This document shows, piece by piece, positions 55,030 to 64,000 of a DNA stretch of 64,000 nucleotides; within the stretch, counting starts at the first letter, position 1, and the number at the start of each line of letters is the position of its first letter. The stretch is taken from the NCBI RefSeq assembly GCF_036320965.1, contig NC_092261.1, positions 17,047,146-17,111,145 of the forward strand, in the 5' to 3' direction. The translations under genes were made by a program, and so were the position numbers. The notes below the pieces were generated by a model. The model saw only the letters and a program-made list of their open reading frames with translations. It made no database searches and had not been told where the DNA came from. Origin of the DNA: Panulirus ornatus (lineage: Eukaryota > Arthropoda > Malacostraca > Decapoda > Palinuridae).

Positions 55030-56775
55030 GAAGGTGGTGGGGAATATATTGTTGTCTGGTCTCAATCTCAAGTAAAATTTGCTGTCGTAGCACCCACGGG
55101 AATGTTGGAGGAGGCCGGGGGGATGTAGGTCAGCGAGATGAGGTAGAGAAGATGTACTCTGGGCGAAGGGAAAGATCAGAGAGGAGGCGACGACGACGAA
55201 GGAAGAGCTTAAATAAAAAATGAAAATTGTCGAGGTATAAGGAGAGATGAAGAGCAAGGACAATGACGAACGTACGAGGAGATGAGGAGGGAAGAAGACA
55301 CGGTGAATAAAGCGGTGAGGAGAGCTCAAGGGGGATAAAGGAGGAGATGGAGAGTTTGATGAAGGGATTCTGCACAAAGGACCAGGTAATGAACCACGAG
55401 GCAGGATGGAGTATGCTGCAGCGAGGGGAAGAAATGAAGGTGATTCGAGCATACCGAGAAAAGACGATTGGTTCGCAAGTTTCTCGTTAAACATTTTCAA
55501 CTCCCTTGAACAAGTCACTGCAATGTTTAAGCAAGGTGGTACGACCCTTCAGCACGGCGGTACGACCCTTCAGCACGACTGTAAACCAACTGAATATGAT
55601 GGTCACGCCGTAACACCAAGAGCGATCTAGGGGCATGTTCTAGGGACGTACTGTCGTGCTCCTGGGATTCAGGTATAACGGACTCATTTTGATTGGAAAA
55701 ACCGACTAATACAGTAAAGCCATTCAAATTTGCTGATAATCCGGATATACTACTAAAACGGATCACAAGGAGTAGCGAAGAATGTTCATCATTTCCATGG
55801 AGTCATCTGGTTAGCAAGACGAGGTAGGGGAGGGTCCTGCAGTAGATGTGGAGGGCGTCCTATACCTCAGCCGTGGGGCCGGTCTGGCACTTGAGGCTGG
55901 GAGCTTCGGCAGCGGATGACGGGCAAACTGCTCCGATCCCTCACGCTGACGACCCAGCTGAGAGACCACGGGAGATTTTTACGGCACGCGGTGCCTGGGC
56001 CACCATGATCGAGAGCATAGTCTGGGAGCGGTGGCATGGGAAGGGCAGTGAGGAGCTGGAAGGGACGATGACCAGGGGAGAGGCACTGGACGGTTAACAA
56101 GGATATGACCAGAGGGGAAGTGAGGAAAAAGAGAGAGGGAATTAAAGAAGGGTGGAGAGGATGTGTTGTGGAAGAGGAGAGTGTGGAGTGAAGGAGGAAG
56201 GAAGAAGAAACGAGGCGTACAATAAAGATCCACAGGAAATGGTAGACCTGATGACAAGAGGGTCGAGTAAAAGAGGGGAGAGACGGGGAAGAGGAGGAAT
56301 ATAGAGTGGTGGTAGTATAGGAGGGGGTGAATGTGTAGGGCCACGCGCAAAGCTGTGCACCCTAACGTAGGCACAGGCAGCACCCACACCAGCAAGTGAC
56401 TCTCCAGGCAAAATATTCACCGACAACGAGGCTGTGGTGGATGTCCTCCAGCCAGCCTGGATTACTGATGAGGCTATCGAGTGTGCTCAAGGGGCTCGAG
56501 TCAATCAAGACACTTACGACCCACTTACCGAGGGTGCTCCTCCCCACACACACTGTTTATATTCGCTGACGAAGGAGATGCAAATTCTCTTCTGCTCACA
56601 CCCGCGAATAAGATGACTGGTCGTGAGTTGAGTGTTCATTAATCACCTGAAGCGCACGGGAAGAGGAGTGATACTGTGACGGGAGGGACCTGAAGGATGG
56701 TTGGCCCTGTTGTGGAGAAGGACCAGGTGGGTTGGCACAGCTGGAGGCAACCCCATAGTGAGGATCTAGGAAGGG

Positions 56776-56845
<70 letters not shown>

Positions 56846-57435
56846 GCGTTGCGTGAGTACTCCTGATTGGATTCCTTGAAGGAAAAGAATGTTATAATCA
56901 GGAAGAATTTGATTATGTTTTCCTTGACGTTTACCACAAATATGTAAGTGGGAAGAGAGAGGAGTATGAGTATATACACCCTCAAAGCCTCTCCCAAAGA
57001 GACACTTGTTTCTGTTACATAAATTAACGAGAGTAAGAAAAATGAGCAATGTACAGTAAAACATTCGATAACAGTGGAATGCGTGGAAAATAAAGCATTC
57101 AAAAACTAGCAAAAATTTAATTGTAGGAAGGAGACAGGAAATCAAGATCAAAGACATGAATGACAGACGTACAGGAAGATATGAACGGTGATGAGATCAT
57201 ATCTTGTAAACCAACACCAAAGAAAGAAATACTGGAACGAACATGTGACCAGGTGAAGGAAAAAAAATAGAAAGATAAATGTAGATGTATAACTAGAATG
57301 AAACAGTGAATGGTCCAAAGCATTGAAGTGAAGACTTAAACGGAACAGTGCTATGAACCAGTACCTGCAAAATATGAACCAGGAACCATATGGGACTAAT
57401 TAAAACAGGAGACCAAGATGATACCATATAAGAAA
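55030..57435. other. Unassigned sequence with purine-rich patches and (CT)n 56778-56840
   Basis: Includes purine-rich stretches at about 55135-55460 and 56100-56335 and a 23-bp duplication, GGTACGACCCTTCAGCACG, at 55538-55580. No gene recognised. Confidence 0.5.
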
Positions 57436-57639
57436 TTTCAGAAACACTTCAAACCAACAAAATCTTTCCAATTTGTGAACCACCTGAGGAAAGAAGTCGT
57501 GCCAAAAAAAAAAAAGAAAGGATCGTCCCGGCAATGAACACGTACAACATGACCGGGACACAGAAAGACCCTCGAAAAATCAGAGAGAAACGAACTCTGA
57601 ACGAGAAATCGAACAACCAACTGAATGTGAAAAATATGT

Positions 57640-58425
57640 GTGTCCTGCGTCTCGGACTGACGCAGAAAACTAGAACGGAACCTTACCTGCAACATTCCTG
57701 AAGATCAGCTCAGCATCACCACTTCCTGCAAGAACGACAAAACCAGCGATTACGTTATGAGAAACAACCTCACACAGAGGAATAAACCATCACAGTCAAC
57801 CAATGTAGTGAATAAACCATCACAGTCAACCAATGTAGTGAATAAACCATCACAGTCAACCAATGTAGTGAATAAACCATCACAGTCAACCAATGTAGTG
57901 AATAAACCATCACAGTCAACCAATGTAGTGAATAAACCATCACAGTCAACCAATGTAGTGAATAAACCATCACAGTCAACCAATGTAGTGAATAAACCAT
58001 CACAGTCAGCCAATGTAGTGAATAAACCATCACAGTCAACCAATGTAGTGAATAAACCATCACAGTCAGCCAATGTAGTGAATAAACCATCACAGTCAAC
58101 CAATGTAATGAATAAACCATCACAGTCAACCAATGTGGTTTACATGTACTCCTGGGGCTCAGTGGAAGACTGTAAACTTCAAAACCATGAGAACTACATA
58201 GGTATGACTACAAAATCACTCAGTCGACTCCTAACACTTCATCTTCGACACGGAAGCCCTACATATGTGGCAATAACATCACACAAATCGCACTCGTCAG
58301 CATCTTACTGAAAACACGATCATACTGAAACGTTGCCACGACTCCACTACAAGGTTAGAGATAACAGGAGCCACGTATATAAGAGACTATTATCTATTCA
58401 GGATAAGCTAGAACTCTACAAATAA
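57640..58425 (+). pseudogene. Penelope-like element: end of RT linker and GIY-YIG endonuclease
   Basis: LERNLTCNIPEDQLSITTSC then KNDKTSDYVMRNNLT (about 57668-57774) resembles the RN....P...L.+.I.YKN.KTS.LV+RNN region after the PLE reverse transcriptase. Twelve in-frame copies of NKPSQSTNVV follow. Then VVYMYSWGSVEDCKLQNHEN and YIGMTTKSLSRLLTLHLRHG (58134-58256) match the start and YIG core of the PLE GIY-YIG endonuclease (VVY.F.C...DC......YIGMT..+L..RL..H...G). After a frameshift near 58310, NTIILKRCHDSTTRLEITGA and TYIRDYY (about 58317-58395) resemble its terminal ...RL.I.EA..I+... block. The frame is open from 57757 to 58311. Upstream RT motifs are not recognisable. Confidence 0.82.
57781..58140. 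repeat. 30-bp minisatellite, 12 copies, in frame inside the PLE
   Basis: Twelve head-to-tail 30-bp units (AATAAACCATCACAGTCAAC CAATGTAGTG) with only about four substitutions in the whole array. Each unit encodes NKPSQSTNVV, which is the last stretch of the RT-endonuclease linker leading into VVYMYS. The array is in phase with the endonuclease frame. Confidence 0.97.
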
Positions 58426-58887
58426 TCTCTACTACACCCTAAATAATCTCCACCGGACGTTCCCAGGGGCGGAAACCTCTGGCAAACCTCCCCCCACGCA
58501 CAGCCGTCGACCCCACGAGTTTGACCCCGACCGACCACTATACCACGCACGAACTCCGAGGGAACACGGTCCATCAATCAACACATTATCTACGTCACCG
58601 CTCTCATTTGTAACACTTCAAGATGTGATTCATACCCGTATTGTATTTCATATTGTGTTGTTTCATCTACAATCAATTTTCAATTACTGCAGTTTCGTGT
58701 TCCCGAAAGGTCTCATGCAATTCAAGAATAAAGTGAAAATAAATACAGAGCAATTAATTCACATTTTATCAGATGAAGCAAATCGTTTGGTGAGAAAAAA
58801 AAAAGAAAGGAAGAAAGGCAGCGAATGTTATATATGCACTGGCCTTTAACTGTAAAAAAAAAACATTCAGCCTGCTTATATGAAAAT
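58426..58887. other. Unassigned sequence downstream of the PLE
   Basis: No conserved block recognised. Confidence 0.45.
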
Positions 58888-58972
58888 GTATATACGAGTA
58901 AGGACATAACACATATATACTAAGTTGAGAAAAGGGGCAACACGAGTATAAATCTCTAACATACAAATAGTA

Positions 58973-58975
<3 letters not shown>
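58888..58975 (+). mobile_element. SINE-B tail fragment (B7)
   Basis: CGAGTAAGGACATAACAC, GTTGAGAAAAGGGGCAACAC and GAGTATAAATCTCTAACAT match the SINE-B tail in order. Head and (TG)n are absent. A separate (AC)n follows at 58975-59015. Confidence 0.6.
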
Positions 58976-59015
<40 letters not shown>

Positions 59016-59018
<3 letters not shown>

Positions 59019-59535
59019 TACTAGAAAAATATACAAACTAATAAAAATTCTTTGAAATAAAGCAGGTTTAGATTACATGGTATCACGTCCTTCAGTTACA
59101 TAGGACATGTGAACCAATAATTTGCATCTTCTGATCTCTTGCTAGACAGCCATGAAGAGATGCTGAAACAGAAAGCTACCTGCTATCTCGTCCTTGCTAC
59201 AGTTAACCGCAAAACTAGCCGCGCCGATTCCGGCAAACAATGAATTTATCTCATACCTGCTACACCCCACAGTCTCCAGAATATGAAGCACTGGTTCGAA
59301 ACTAGACCAGTAATAACCCCTTCTCTCACATAGAACACGGTCATGAAACACTACTAAAATTTCAACAACAAACCAACCACATCCCTCAAGAGGACACACC
59401 TGAAAAAAGATTAAGATGAAATCAACCTTGAAACAACTGCTCATCCGCTTCTCGCCTTTTCTCTCCCACAGACACAAGACCTCTCCGGTAAAAAGGTTCT
59501 GATCATATTTCAAACGACACTTAAAATACTTCAGC
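59016..59535. other. Unassigned sequence
   Basis: No domain recognised. The minus frame at 59142-59513 has no family resemblance that I can see. Confidence 0.45.
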
Positions 59536-59539
59536 CCTA

Positions 59540-59760
59540 ACGTCTAAAAAGTTGCCAGTATCCTCCTACTGGCCAATATCACAACTACCACTTGCATCCA
59601 AACTTCTTGGAAAACTGTCCCACAACAGAAACAACCCAAATATCTCTCTTTTCCTCGCGTATTTTAGCTTTAAACCCAATCACCTTAATGGCAAACTGAC
59701 ACAAACCTCACAACTCATACAGAATGGCTTCAACCAACCACAATCCCTTGTTTGAAGCGC
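59540..59760 (+). pseudogene. Jockey-like LINE RT remnant (N2)
   Basis: One plus frame reads PVSSYWPISQLPLASKLLGK (about 59555-59611), resembling P.SYRPISLL...K+LEK. It goes on to FSFKPNHLNGKLTQTSQLIQ NGFNQPQS (about 59664-59748), resembling GFRPNHST..AL......I..GFNQ.. . It covers the part of the Jockey-type RT just upstream of the segment in N1. No motif A-C is present. Confidence 0.72.
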
Positions 59761-59816
59761 AGCCTGTAAGCTACGGAAACCTCGTAAAATATATTATTGG
59801 GACGTATAACCATCTT

Positions 59817-59818
<2 letters not shown>

Positions 59819-59875
<57 letters not shown>
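59819..59875. repeat. (TA)n microsatellite
   Basis: About 57 bp of TA, abutting the truncated SINE-A S6. Confidence 0.97.
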
Positions 59876-59877
<2 letters not shown>

Positions 59878-60052
59878 TAGGCGACTAAAAGGGAAGGGAG
59901 CGGGGGGCTGGAAATCCTCCCCTCTCGTTTTTTTTCTTTTAATTTTCCAAAAGAAGGAACAGAGAAGAGGGCCAGGTGAGGATATTCCCTCAAAGGCCCA
60001 GTCCTCTGTTCTTAACGCTACCTCGCTATCGCGGGAAATGGCGAATAGTATG

Positions 60053-60069
<17 letters not shown>
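59876..60069 (+). mobile_element. SINE-A copy S6, 5'-truncated
   Basis: Begins at TTAGGCGACTAAAAGGGAAG, so about 60 bp of head is missing. The rest is complete to ACGCTACCTCGCTATCGCGG, GAAATGGCGAATAGTATG and poly(A). Truncation exactly at a (TA)n edge parallels LINE L5. Confidence 0.87.

Positions 60070-60141
<72 letters not shown>
60070..60141. repeat. (TA)n microsatellite
   Basis: TA repeats separating the tails of SINE-A S6 and S7. Confidence 0.97.
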
Positions 60142-60145
<4 letters not shown>

Positions 60146-60360
60146 TTCGCATTCGCCTTTTCCCGCGTTAGCGAGGTAACGTTAACAACAGAGGACTGAG
60201 CCTTAGAGGGAATACCCTCACTTGGCCCCCTTCTCTGTTCCTTGTTTTGGAAAAAGTAAAACGGGAGGGGAGGATTTCCAGCCCCTCGCTCCCTCCCCTT
60301 TTAGTCGCCTTCTACGACACGCAGGGAATACGTGGGACGTATTTTTTCTCCCTTATCCCC

Positions 60361-60366
<6 letters not shown>
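60142..60366 (-). mobile_element. SINE-A copy S7
   Basis: Near full-length minus-strand copy. The tail is CCGCGTTAGCGAGGTAACGT when read on the plus strand, and the head ends at TATCCCCAGGGATA. It lies tail-to-tail with S6. Confidence 0.87.

Positions 60367-60425
<59 letters not shown>
60364..60425. repeat. (TA)n microsatellite
   Basis: About 60 bp of TA abutting the head of SINE-A S7. Confidence 0.97.
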
Positions 60426-60426
<1 letters not shown>

Positions 60427-60584
60427 GCCTGAAAAAAGCATTAGACTATTGGAATTCTTGGTGACAAGTTTTAATCTCATTTATCTTCAAGAACATAAGT
60501 AAATTCAAACATGAAAAATACAAGCTATTGACGGTTTGAGTTGAACGGTTAAGTTCGAAATGAAGTGGAAATTTTGGTTATGTG

Positions 60585-61062
60585 AAATTGCCATGAACCC
60601 TTTCTCAATCCCTGTGAACCCTCGGCTATGGTTCAAATCGCAGTGAACCTTCTGCTAATCCCCGTGTAATTTCAGATAATATAGAAGGATGAGTGACCCT
60701 TCAGGCGAGGTTTAAAGCCTTGCGAAGCTTTAACTAAGGTTCAAATTGTAGTGCCCCTCCTGCTCGGGTTCAAATTATCTGGAAGTTTCGACAAGTTTCA
60801 GAACCAACGGACACTTCGGTTGAGGTTGAAATCAAGATTCGGTTAAATTTCACCAGTGAAACTTCGCTTCAAGTTCAGAACCCATTGAAACCGATTCAAG
60901 TTCAGATCTCAGTAAAATTGATTCAAGTTCAGATCCCATGTTTCAGAAACTGTGGTTCAAGTTCAGATCCCAGTGAAACAAATTCAAGTTCAGAACCCAT
61001 GTTTCAGAAGCTATGGTTCAAGTTCAGATCCAAGTTAAACCGGTTAAAGTTCAGATCCTACC
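60585..61062. repeat. Degenerate tandem repeat, GGTTCAAGTTCAGATCCCAG type
   Basis: Many imperfect units of about 25-35 bp, best preserved at 60880-61060 (TTCAAGTTCAGATCCCA(G/T)). They decay to the left into GTTCAAAT and GTGAACC words. Confidence 0.8.
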
Positions 61063-61343
61063 CTCACACCATAACAGCCAGAGGTAATTTGCATAAGGTT
61101 CGCTGGAACAAACTCGGAACAAAATGGACCTTTGCAACCGAGTATACATGCCTTGAGAACATATAAAAAAGGACTGGACCTAACGCCGTCCAGAATGAAT
61201 GAAACATTATAATGGTTAACGAAATATACAATACGAAAAATACATAAGATCTGACGAAAAAAAATAAGAAATACATAGAGATATGCAAATATGTACATAC
61301 GTACATCTAAACAAATACATAAACACAAATATGGAGACAGACA

Positions 61344-61391
<48 letters not shown>
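61344..61391. repeat. (AC)n microsatellite
   Basis: About 24 AC units, directly before the SINE-B head that is split by LINE L7. Confidence 0.97.
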
Positions 61392-61394
<3 letters not shown>

Positions 61395-61402
61395 CGAAGT
61401 AG

Positions 61403-61408
61403 TGGTTA

Positions 61409-61413
<5 letters not shown>
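61403..61413. repeat. Target-site duplication of LINE L7, left copy
   Basis: TGGTTAGTATT occurs here and again at 62450-62460, immediately flanking the LINE. Confidence 0.85.
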
Positions 61414-61442
<29 letters not shown>

Positions 61443-62449
61443 CTTTGTCGCTGTCTCCCGCGTTTGCGAGGTAGCGCAAGGAAACAGACGAAAGAAATGG
61501 CCCAACCCCCCCCCCCCATACACATGTACATACACACGTCCACACACGCAAATATACATACCTACACAGCTTTCCATGGTTTACCCCAGACGCTTCACAT
61601 ACCTTGATTCAATCCACTGACAGCACGTCAACCCCTGTATACCACATGACTCCAATTCACTCTATTCCTTGCCCTCCTTTCACCCTCCTGCATGTTCAGG
61701 CCCCGATCACACAAAATCTTTTTCACTCCATCTTTCCACCTCCAATTTGGTCTCCCTCTTCTCCTCGTTCCCTCCACCTCCGACACATATATCCTCTTGG
61801 TCAATCTCTCCTCACTCATTCTCTCCATGTGCCCAAACCATTTCAAAACACCCTCTTCTGCTCTCTCAACCACGCTCTTTTTATTTCCACACATCTCTCT
61901 TACCCTTACGTTACTTACTCGATCAAACCACCTCACACCACACATTGTCCTCAAACATCTCATTTCCAGCACATCCATCCTCCTGCGCACATCTCTATCC
62001 ATAGCCCACGCCTCGCAACCATACAACATTGTTGGAACCACTATTCCCTCAAACATACCCATTTTCGCTTTCCGAGATAATGTTCTCGACTTCCACACAT
62101 TTTTCAAGGCTCCCAAAATTTTCGCCCCCTCCCCCACCCTATGATCCACTTCCGCTTCCATGGTTCCATCCGCTGACAGATCCACTCCCAGATATCTAAA
62201 ACACTTCACTTCCTCCAGTTTTTCTCCATTCAAACTCACCTCCCAATTGACTTGACCCTCACCCCTACTGTACCTAATAACCTTGCTCTTATTCACATTT
62301 ACTCTCAACTTTCTTCTTCCACACACTTTACCAAACTCAGTCACCAGCTTCTGCAGTTTCTCACATGAATCAGCCACCAGCGCTGTATCATCAGCGAACA
62401 ACAACTGACTCACTTCCCAAGCTCTCTCATCCCCAACAGACTTCATACT
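61414..62449 (-). mobile_element. RTE-like LINE copy L7, 5'-truncated, nested in a SINE-B
   Basis: Minus-strand copy from just after motif B (ASMKSVGDERAWEVSQLL) to the short-type 3' UTR and a poly(A) of nearly 30 (poly(T) at about 61411-61439). Flanked by an 11-bp direct repeat, TGGTTAGTATT, at 61403 and 62450. Removing it rejoins a SINE-B head to its body. This copy has a plain poly(A) tail and is not flanked by (TA)n on either side. Confidence 0.93.
61628..62446 (-). CDS. Partial ORF2 of LINE L7: motif C onward, open throughout
   Basis: 272 codons without a break. They carry the catalytic LLFADDTALVADS, KVCGRRKLRVNVNKSKVIRY, CFRYLGVDLSADG, GMFEGIVVPTMLYGCEAW, CGVRWFDRVSN, GHMERMSEERLTKR and the terminal GRPNWRWKDG and NRVNWSHVVYRG. 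The 5' end is lost by truncation, so there is no start codon and most of RT is missing. The open frame and near-identity to L4 and L5 indicate a recent insertion. Confidence 0.9.
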   Translation of the reverse strand: MKSVGDERAWEVSQLLFADDTALVADSCEKLQKLVTEFGKVCGRRKLRVNVNKSKVIRYSRGEGQVNWEVSLNGEKLEEVKCFRYLGVDLSADGTMEAEVDHRVGEGAKILGALKNVWKSRTLSRKAKMGMFEGIVVPTMLYGCEAWAMDRDVRRRMDVLEMRCLRTMCGVRWFDRVSNVRVREMCGNKKSVVERAEEGVLKWFGHMERMSEERLTKRIYVSEVEGTRRRGRPNWRWKDGVKKILCDRGLNMQEGERRARNRVNWSHVVYRG

Positions 62450-62676
62450 TGGTTAGTATTACTGACCATTAATCAGTACGGGTCAGCCCGAGGTGGACCC
62501 GCATGGATTAGAATCCTGGGTAAGGCAGTCGGCCAACCGAGGCCGGACACCCATGGATCGAATCCTGGGTTAGGCAGTCGGCCTACACCCAACCTAGGTG
62601 TTCATCCTCCCATGGGGTTAGTCGATAAATGGCTACTTGGTATGGGCTGGTGTGTGTGTGTGTGTGTGTGTGTGTG

Positions 62677-62717
<41 letters not shown>

Positions 62718-62815
62718 CGCGCGCAGAAGTAAAGACGTGGTACATATATACAAGGTTAAGAGACGGGGAAACATGAGCGTATAATTCTATCTCCATAACA
62801 TTCAAATAGTTATCG
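62450..62815 (+). mobile_element. SINE-B copy B8, split by LINE L7, with duplicated B-box segment
   Basis: The head (about 61391-61413, AAGTAGTGGTTAGTATT) is separated from the body by LINE L7. The body carries two B-box segments: 62502-62534 (CATGGATTAGAATCCTGGG...) and 62552-62583 (CATGGATCGAATCCTGGG...), 50 bp apart and nearly identical over about 32 bp. The core (GTTCATCCTCCCATGGGGTT, AGTCGATAAATGGCTAC), (TG)n/(CG)n at 62651-62724 and the full tail (GTTAAGAGACGGGGAAACAT) follow. Confidence 0.87.
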
Positions 62816-63080
62816 CTCATGGTGCTGTGGTTAGCGATAGATCCTCCAACCTACAGGGCCTGAGGTCGAATCCCAGAGGGTACAGCCAAAACTACCATCC
62901 AACCCAGCTGCTCATCCTTCCCTCTGTAGCTGGTGGATGAAGAGTAACCTACCGTAGGCGATGTGTATACGCGTGTGTGTGTGTGTGTGTGTGTATACAT
63001 AAGGTATAACATATACAAGGCTAAGGGATGGGGTAACACGAGTGTGAAATTCCCCCAGTAAAACTTATAGTAATCACACA
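62816..63080 (+). mobile_element. tRNA-derived SINE-B copy B9
   Basis: Complete order: A-box-like GCTGTGGTTAGCGATAG, B box GAGGTCGAATCCCAGAGG, core GCTGCTCATCCTTCC with a diverged GTCGATAAA block, short (TG)n at 62972-62992, tail GGCTAAGGGATGGGGTAACA. It sits directly after B8, making a tandem pair of SINE-Bs in the same orientation. Confidence 0.83.
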
Positions 63081-63084
63081 CTCG

Positions 63085-63356
63085 GATATCAAAAGACCAT
63101 ACACCCCTCCCTTCTCCATCCATGCCGATCCAGAGCATCAAGCTTATATTTCCCGATTTTCTCCTCCGTCGAAGACGAAACAGGGCTGGGGCCAAGGCGA
63201 GGCGGCTCGATGGCCTGCGGGAAGATGCTATGTGACCGCCAGTCAGCCGCTAGACACAGGCTCTCCCCCCCCATCTCTCTGTAACGACACACATCGCACA
63301 CGCTGCTGCTGCCCCCAGCCACTCTGTGTGAGGGGTTTGCATGGCTCACTGCTTCG

Positions 63357-63412
<56 letters not shown>

Positions 63413-63537
63413 TATGGTTCGTTTTGCTATCCTTTTCTTCGACTGTTTTTAAGGTTTACATATTTTTCAGTCGCAGTAAGGCCAGACCACCTCGCTTGGA
63501 TCTTACGGTTTGTGTATCCACGTCTCACTGAGACAAA

Positions 63538-63603
<66 letters not shown>

Positions 63604-64000
63604 AAACGGTGTGCTTTAAACTTTCTAAAGCCGTCATTCATTTCAAAACTGGTGTACATGAACATGAGTATGGTGAAGTTATACGTTAAGAAAACGATCA
63701 TTTCATGAAGTTAAAACAGCTAATCCTCTACGTTCGAGAACGGCTTCATTCCCTGGATACCACGTCATCATCAAGGTATTGTAGAGGAAGAAATCCCCTG
63801 CCAAGTTCTGGAATCAGGACCTCCTTTTCGTACTGCCTACATGGGCGGGACTGGCTCGGATCAGACGAAATGCAATCCCACTTGTGAAATCAGCTGAGCG
63901 GGTTCGGATTATCTAATGCGCATTCTTGGGAACAGCTAGATGAATCCGGAATCACAGACGGAATCGTTCGTAGGTCTGACTGGCTCGCTTGGAATCCATT
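63085..64000. other. Unassigned sequence with two (GA)n tracts
   Basis: (GA)n at 63359-63409 and 63541-63601. No gene or repeat family recognised elsewhere. Confidence 0.55.

Noticed and set aside
54784..55518. 244-codon minus-strand ORF with repeated FRFL..SYF segments
   Set aside because: The repeats come from a three-unit tandem repeat of about 63 bp; the rest is antisense to purine-rich DNA. No recognisable domain.
57781..58140. CRISPR-like array of 30-bp repeats
   Set aside because: Units are directly adjacent with no spacers and lie in frame in a eukaryotic Penelope-like element.

Overview
This is eukaryotic, gene-poor, repeat-dominated genomic DNA. I find no host protein-coding gene, rRNA gene or tRNA gene that I can support. 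All recognisable coding capacity is retroelement-derived: an RTE-like non-LTR retrotransposon (LINE) family in about ten copies of different ages, decayed CR1-like LINEs, Jockey-like LINE fragments and a Penelope-like element (PLE) with a GIY-YIG endonuclease end. Around these lie several SINE families, a foldback element, many minisatellites and very long dinucleotide microsatellites, especially (TA)n, (GA)n and (CA)n. This density of microsatellites with RTE-, CR1- and Jockey-like LINEs, PLEs and tRNA-derived SINEs suggests an arthropod, most likely a decapod crustacean. That attribution is inference from genome style, not from a diagnostic gene.

Layout. 1-3100: 3' end of an RTE-like LINE with a long 3' UTR, then a decayed CR1-like reverse transcriptase (RT). 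4685-7908: a SINE, a LINE whose 5' part is inverted (5446-7367), then two more SINEs. 8590-9960: a purine-rich island. 11.5-12.7 kb: minisatellites, one with a self-palindromic core. 15.8-19.1 kb: SINEs and a CR1-like LINE ending in a 54-bp inverted repeat. 20-27 kb: short imperfect tandem repeats plus an old RTE-like copy. 28-40.3 kb: one SINE, a G-poor tract, a 14-copy 39-bp minisatellite and CR1-like remnants on both strands. 40.4-47.6 kb: a dense cluster of SINEs, two RTE-like LINEs (one with a second 5' inversion) and a palindromic foldback element. 49.9-54.7 kb: a Jockey-like LINE and four RTE-like copies, one with an unbroken 446-residue frame. 57.4-60.4 kb: the PLE with an in-frame 30-bp repeat expansion, a Jockey-like fragment and a SINE pair. 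61.4-63.1 kb: an RTE-like LINE nested in a SINE with a visible target-site duplication.

How the parts relate. The RTE-like LINE and the most frequent SINE (called SINE-A here) end in nearly the same short 3' sequence with a small stem-loop. The simplest reading is that the LINE machinery mobilises SINE-A. Nearly all copies of both are embedded in (TA)n. Two LINE copies carry 5' inversions of the kind made by twin priming. The near-identity of four LINE copies points to recent activity; the CR1-like and Jockey-like copies are old. Family and clade names are tentative because no database search was possible.
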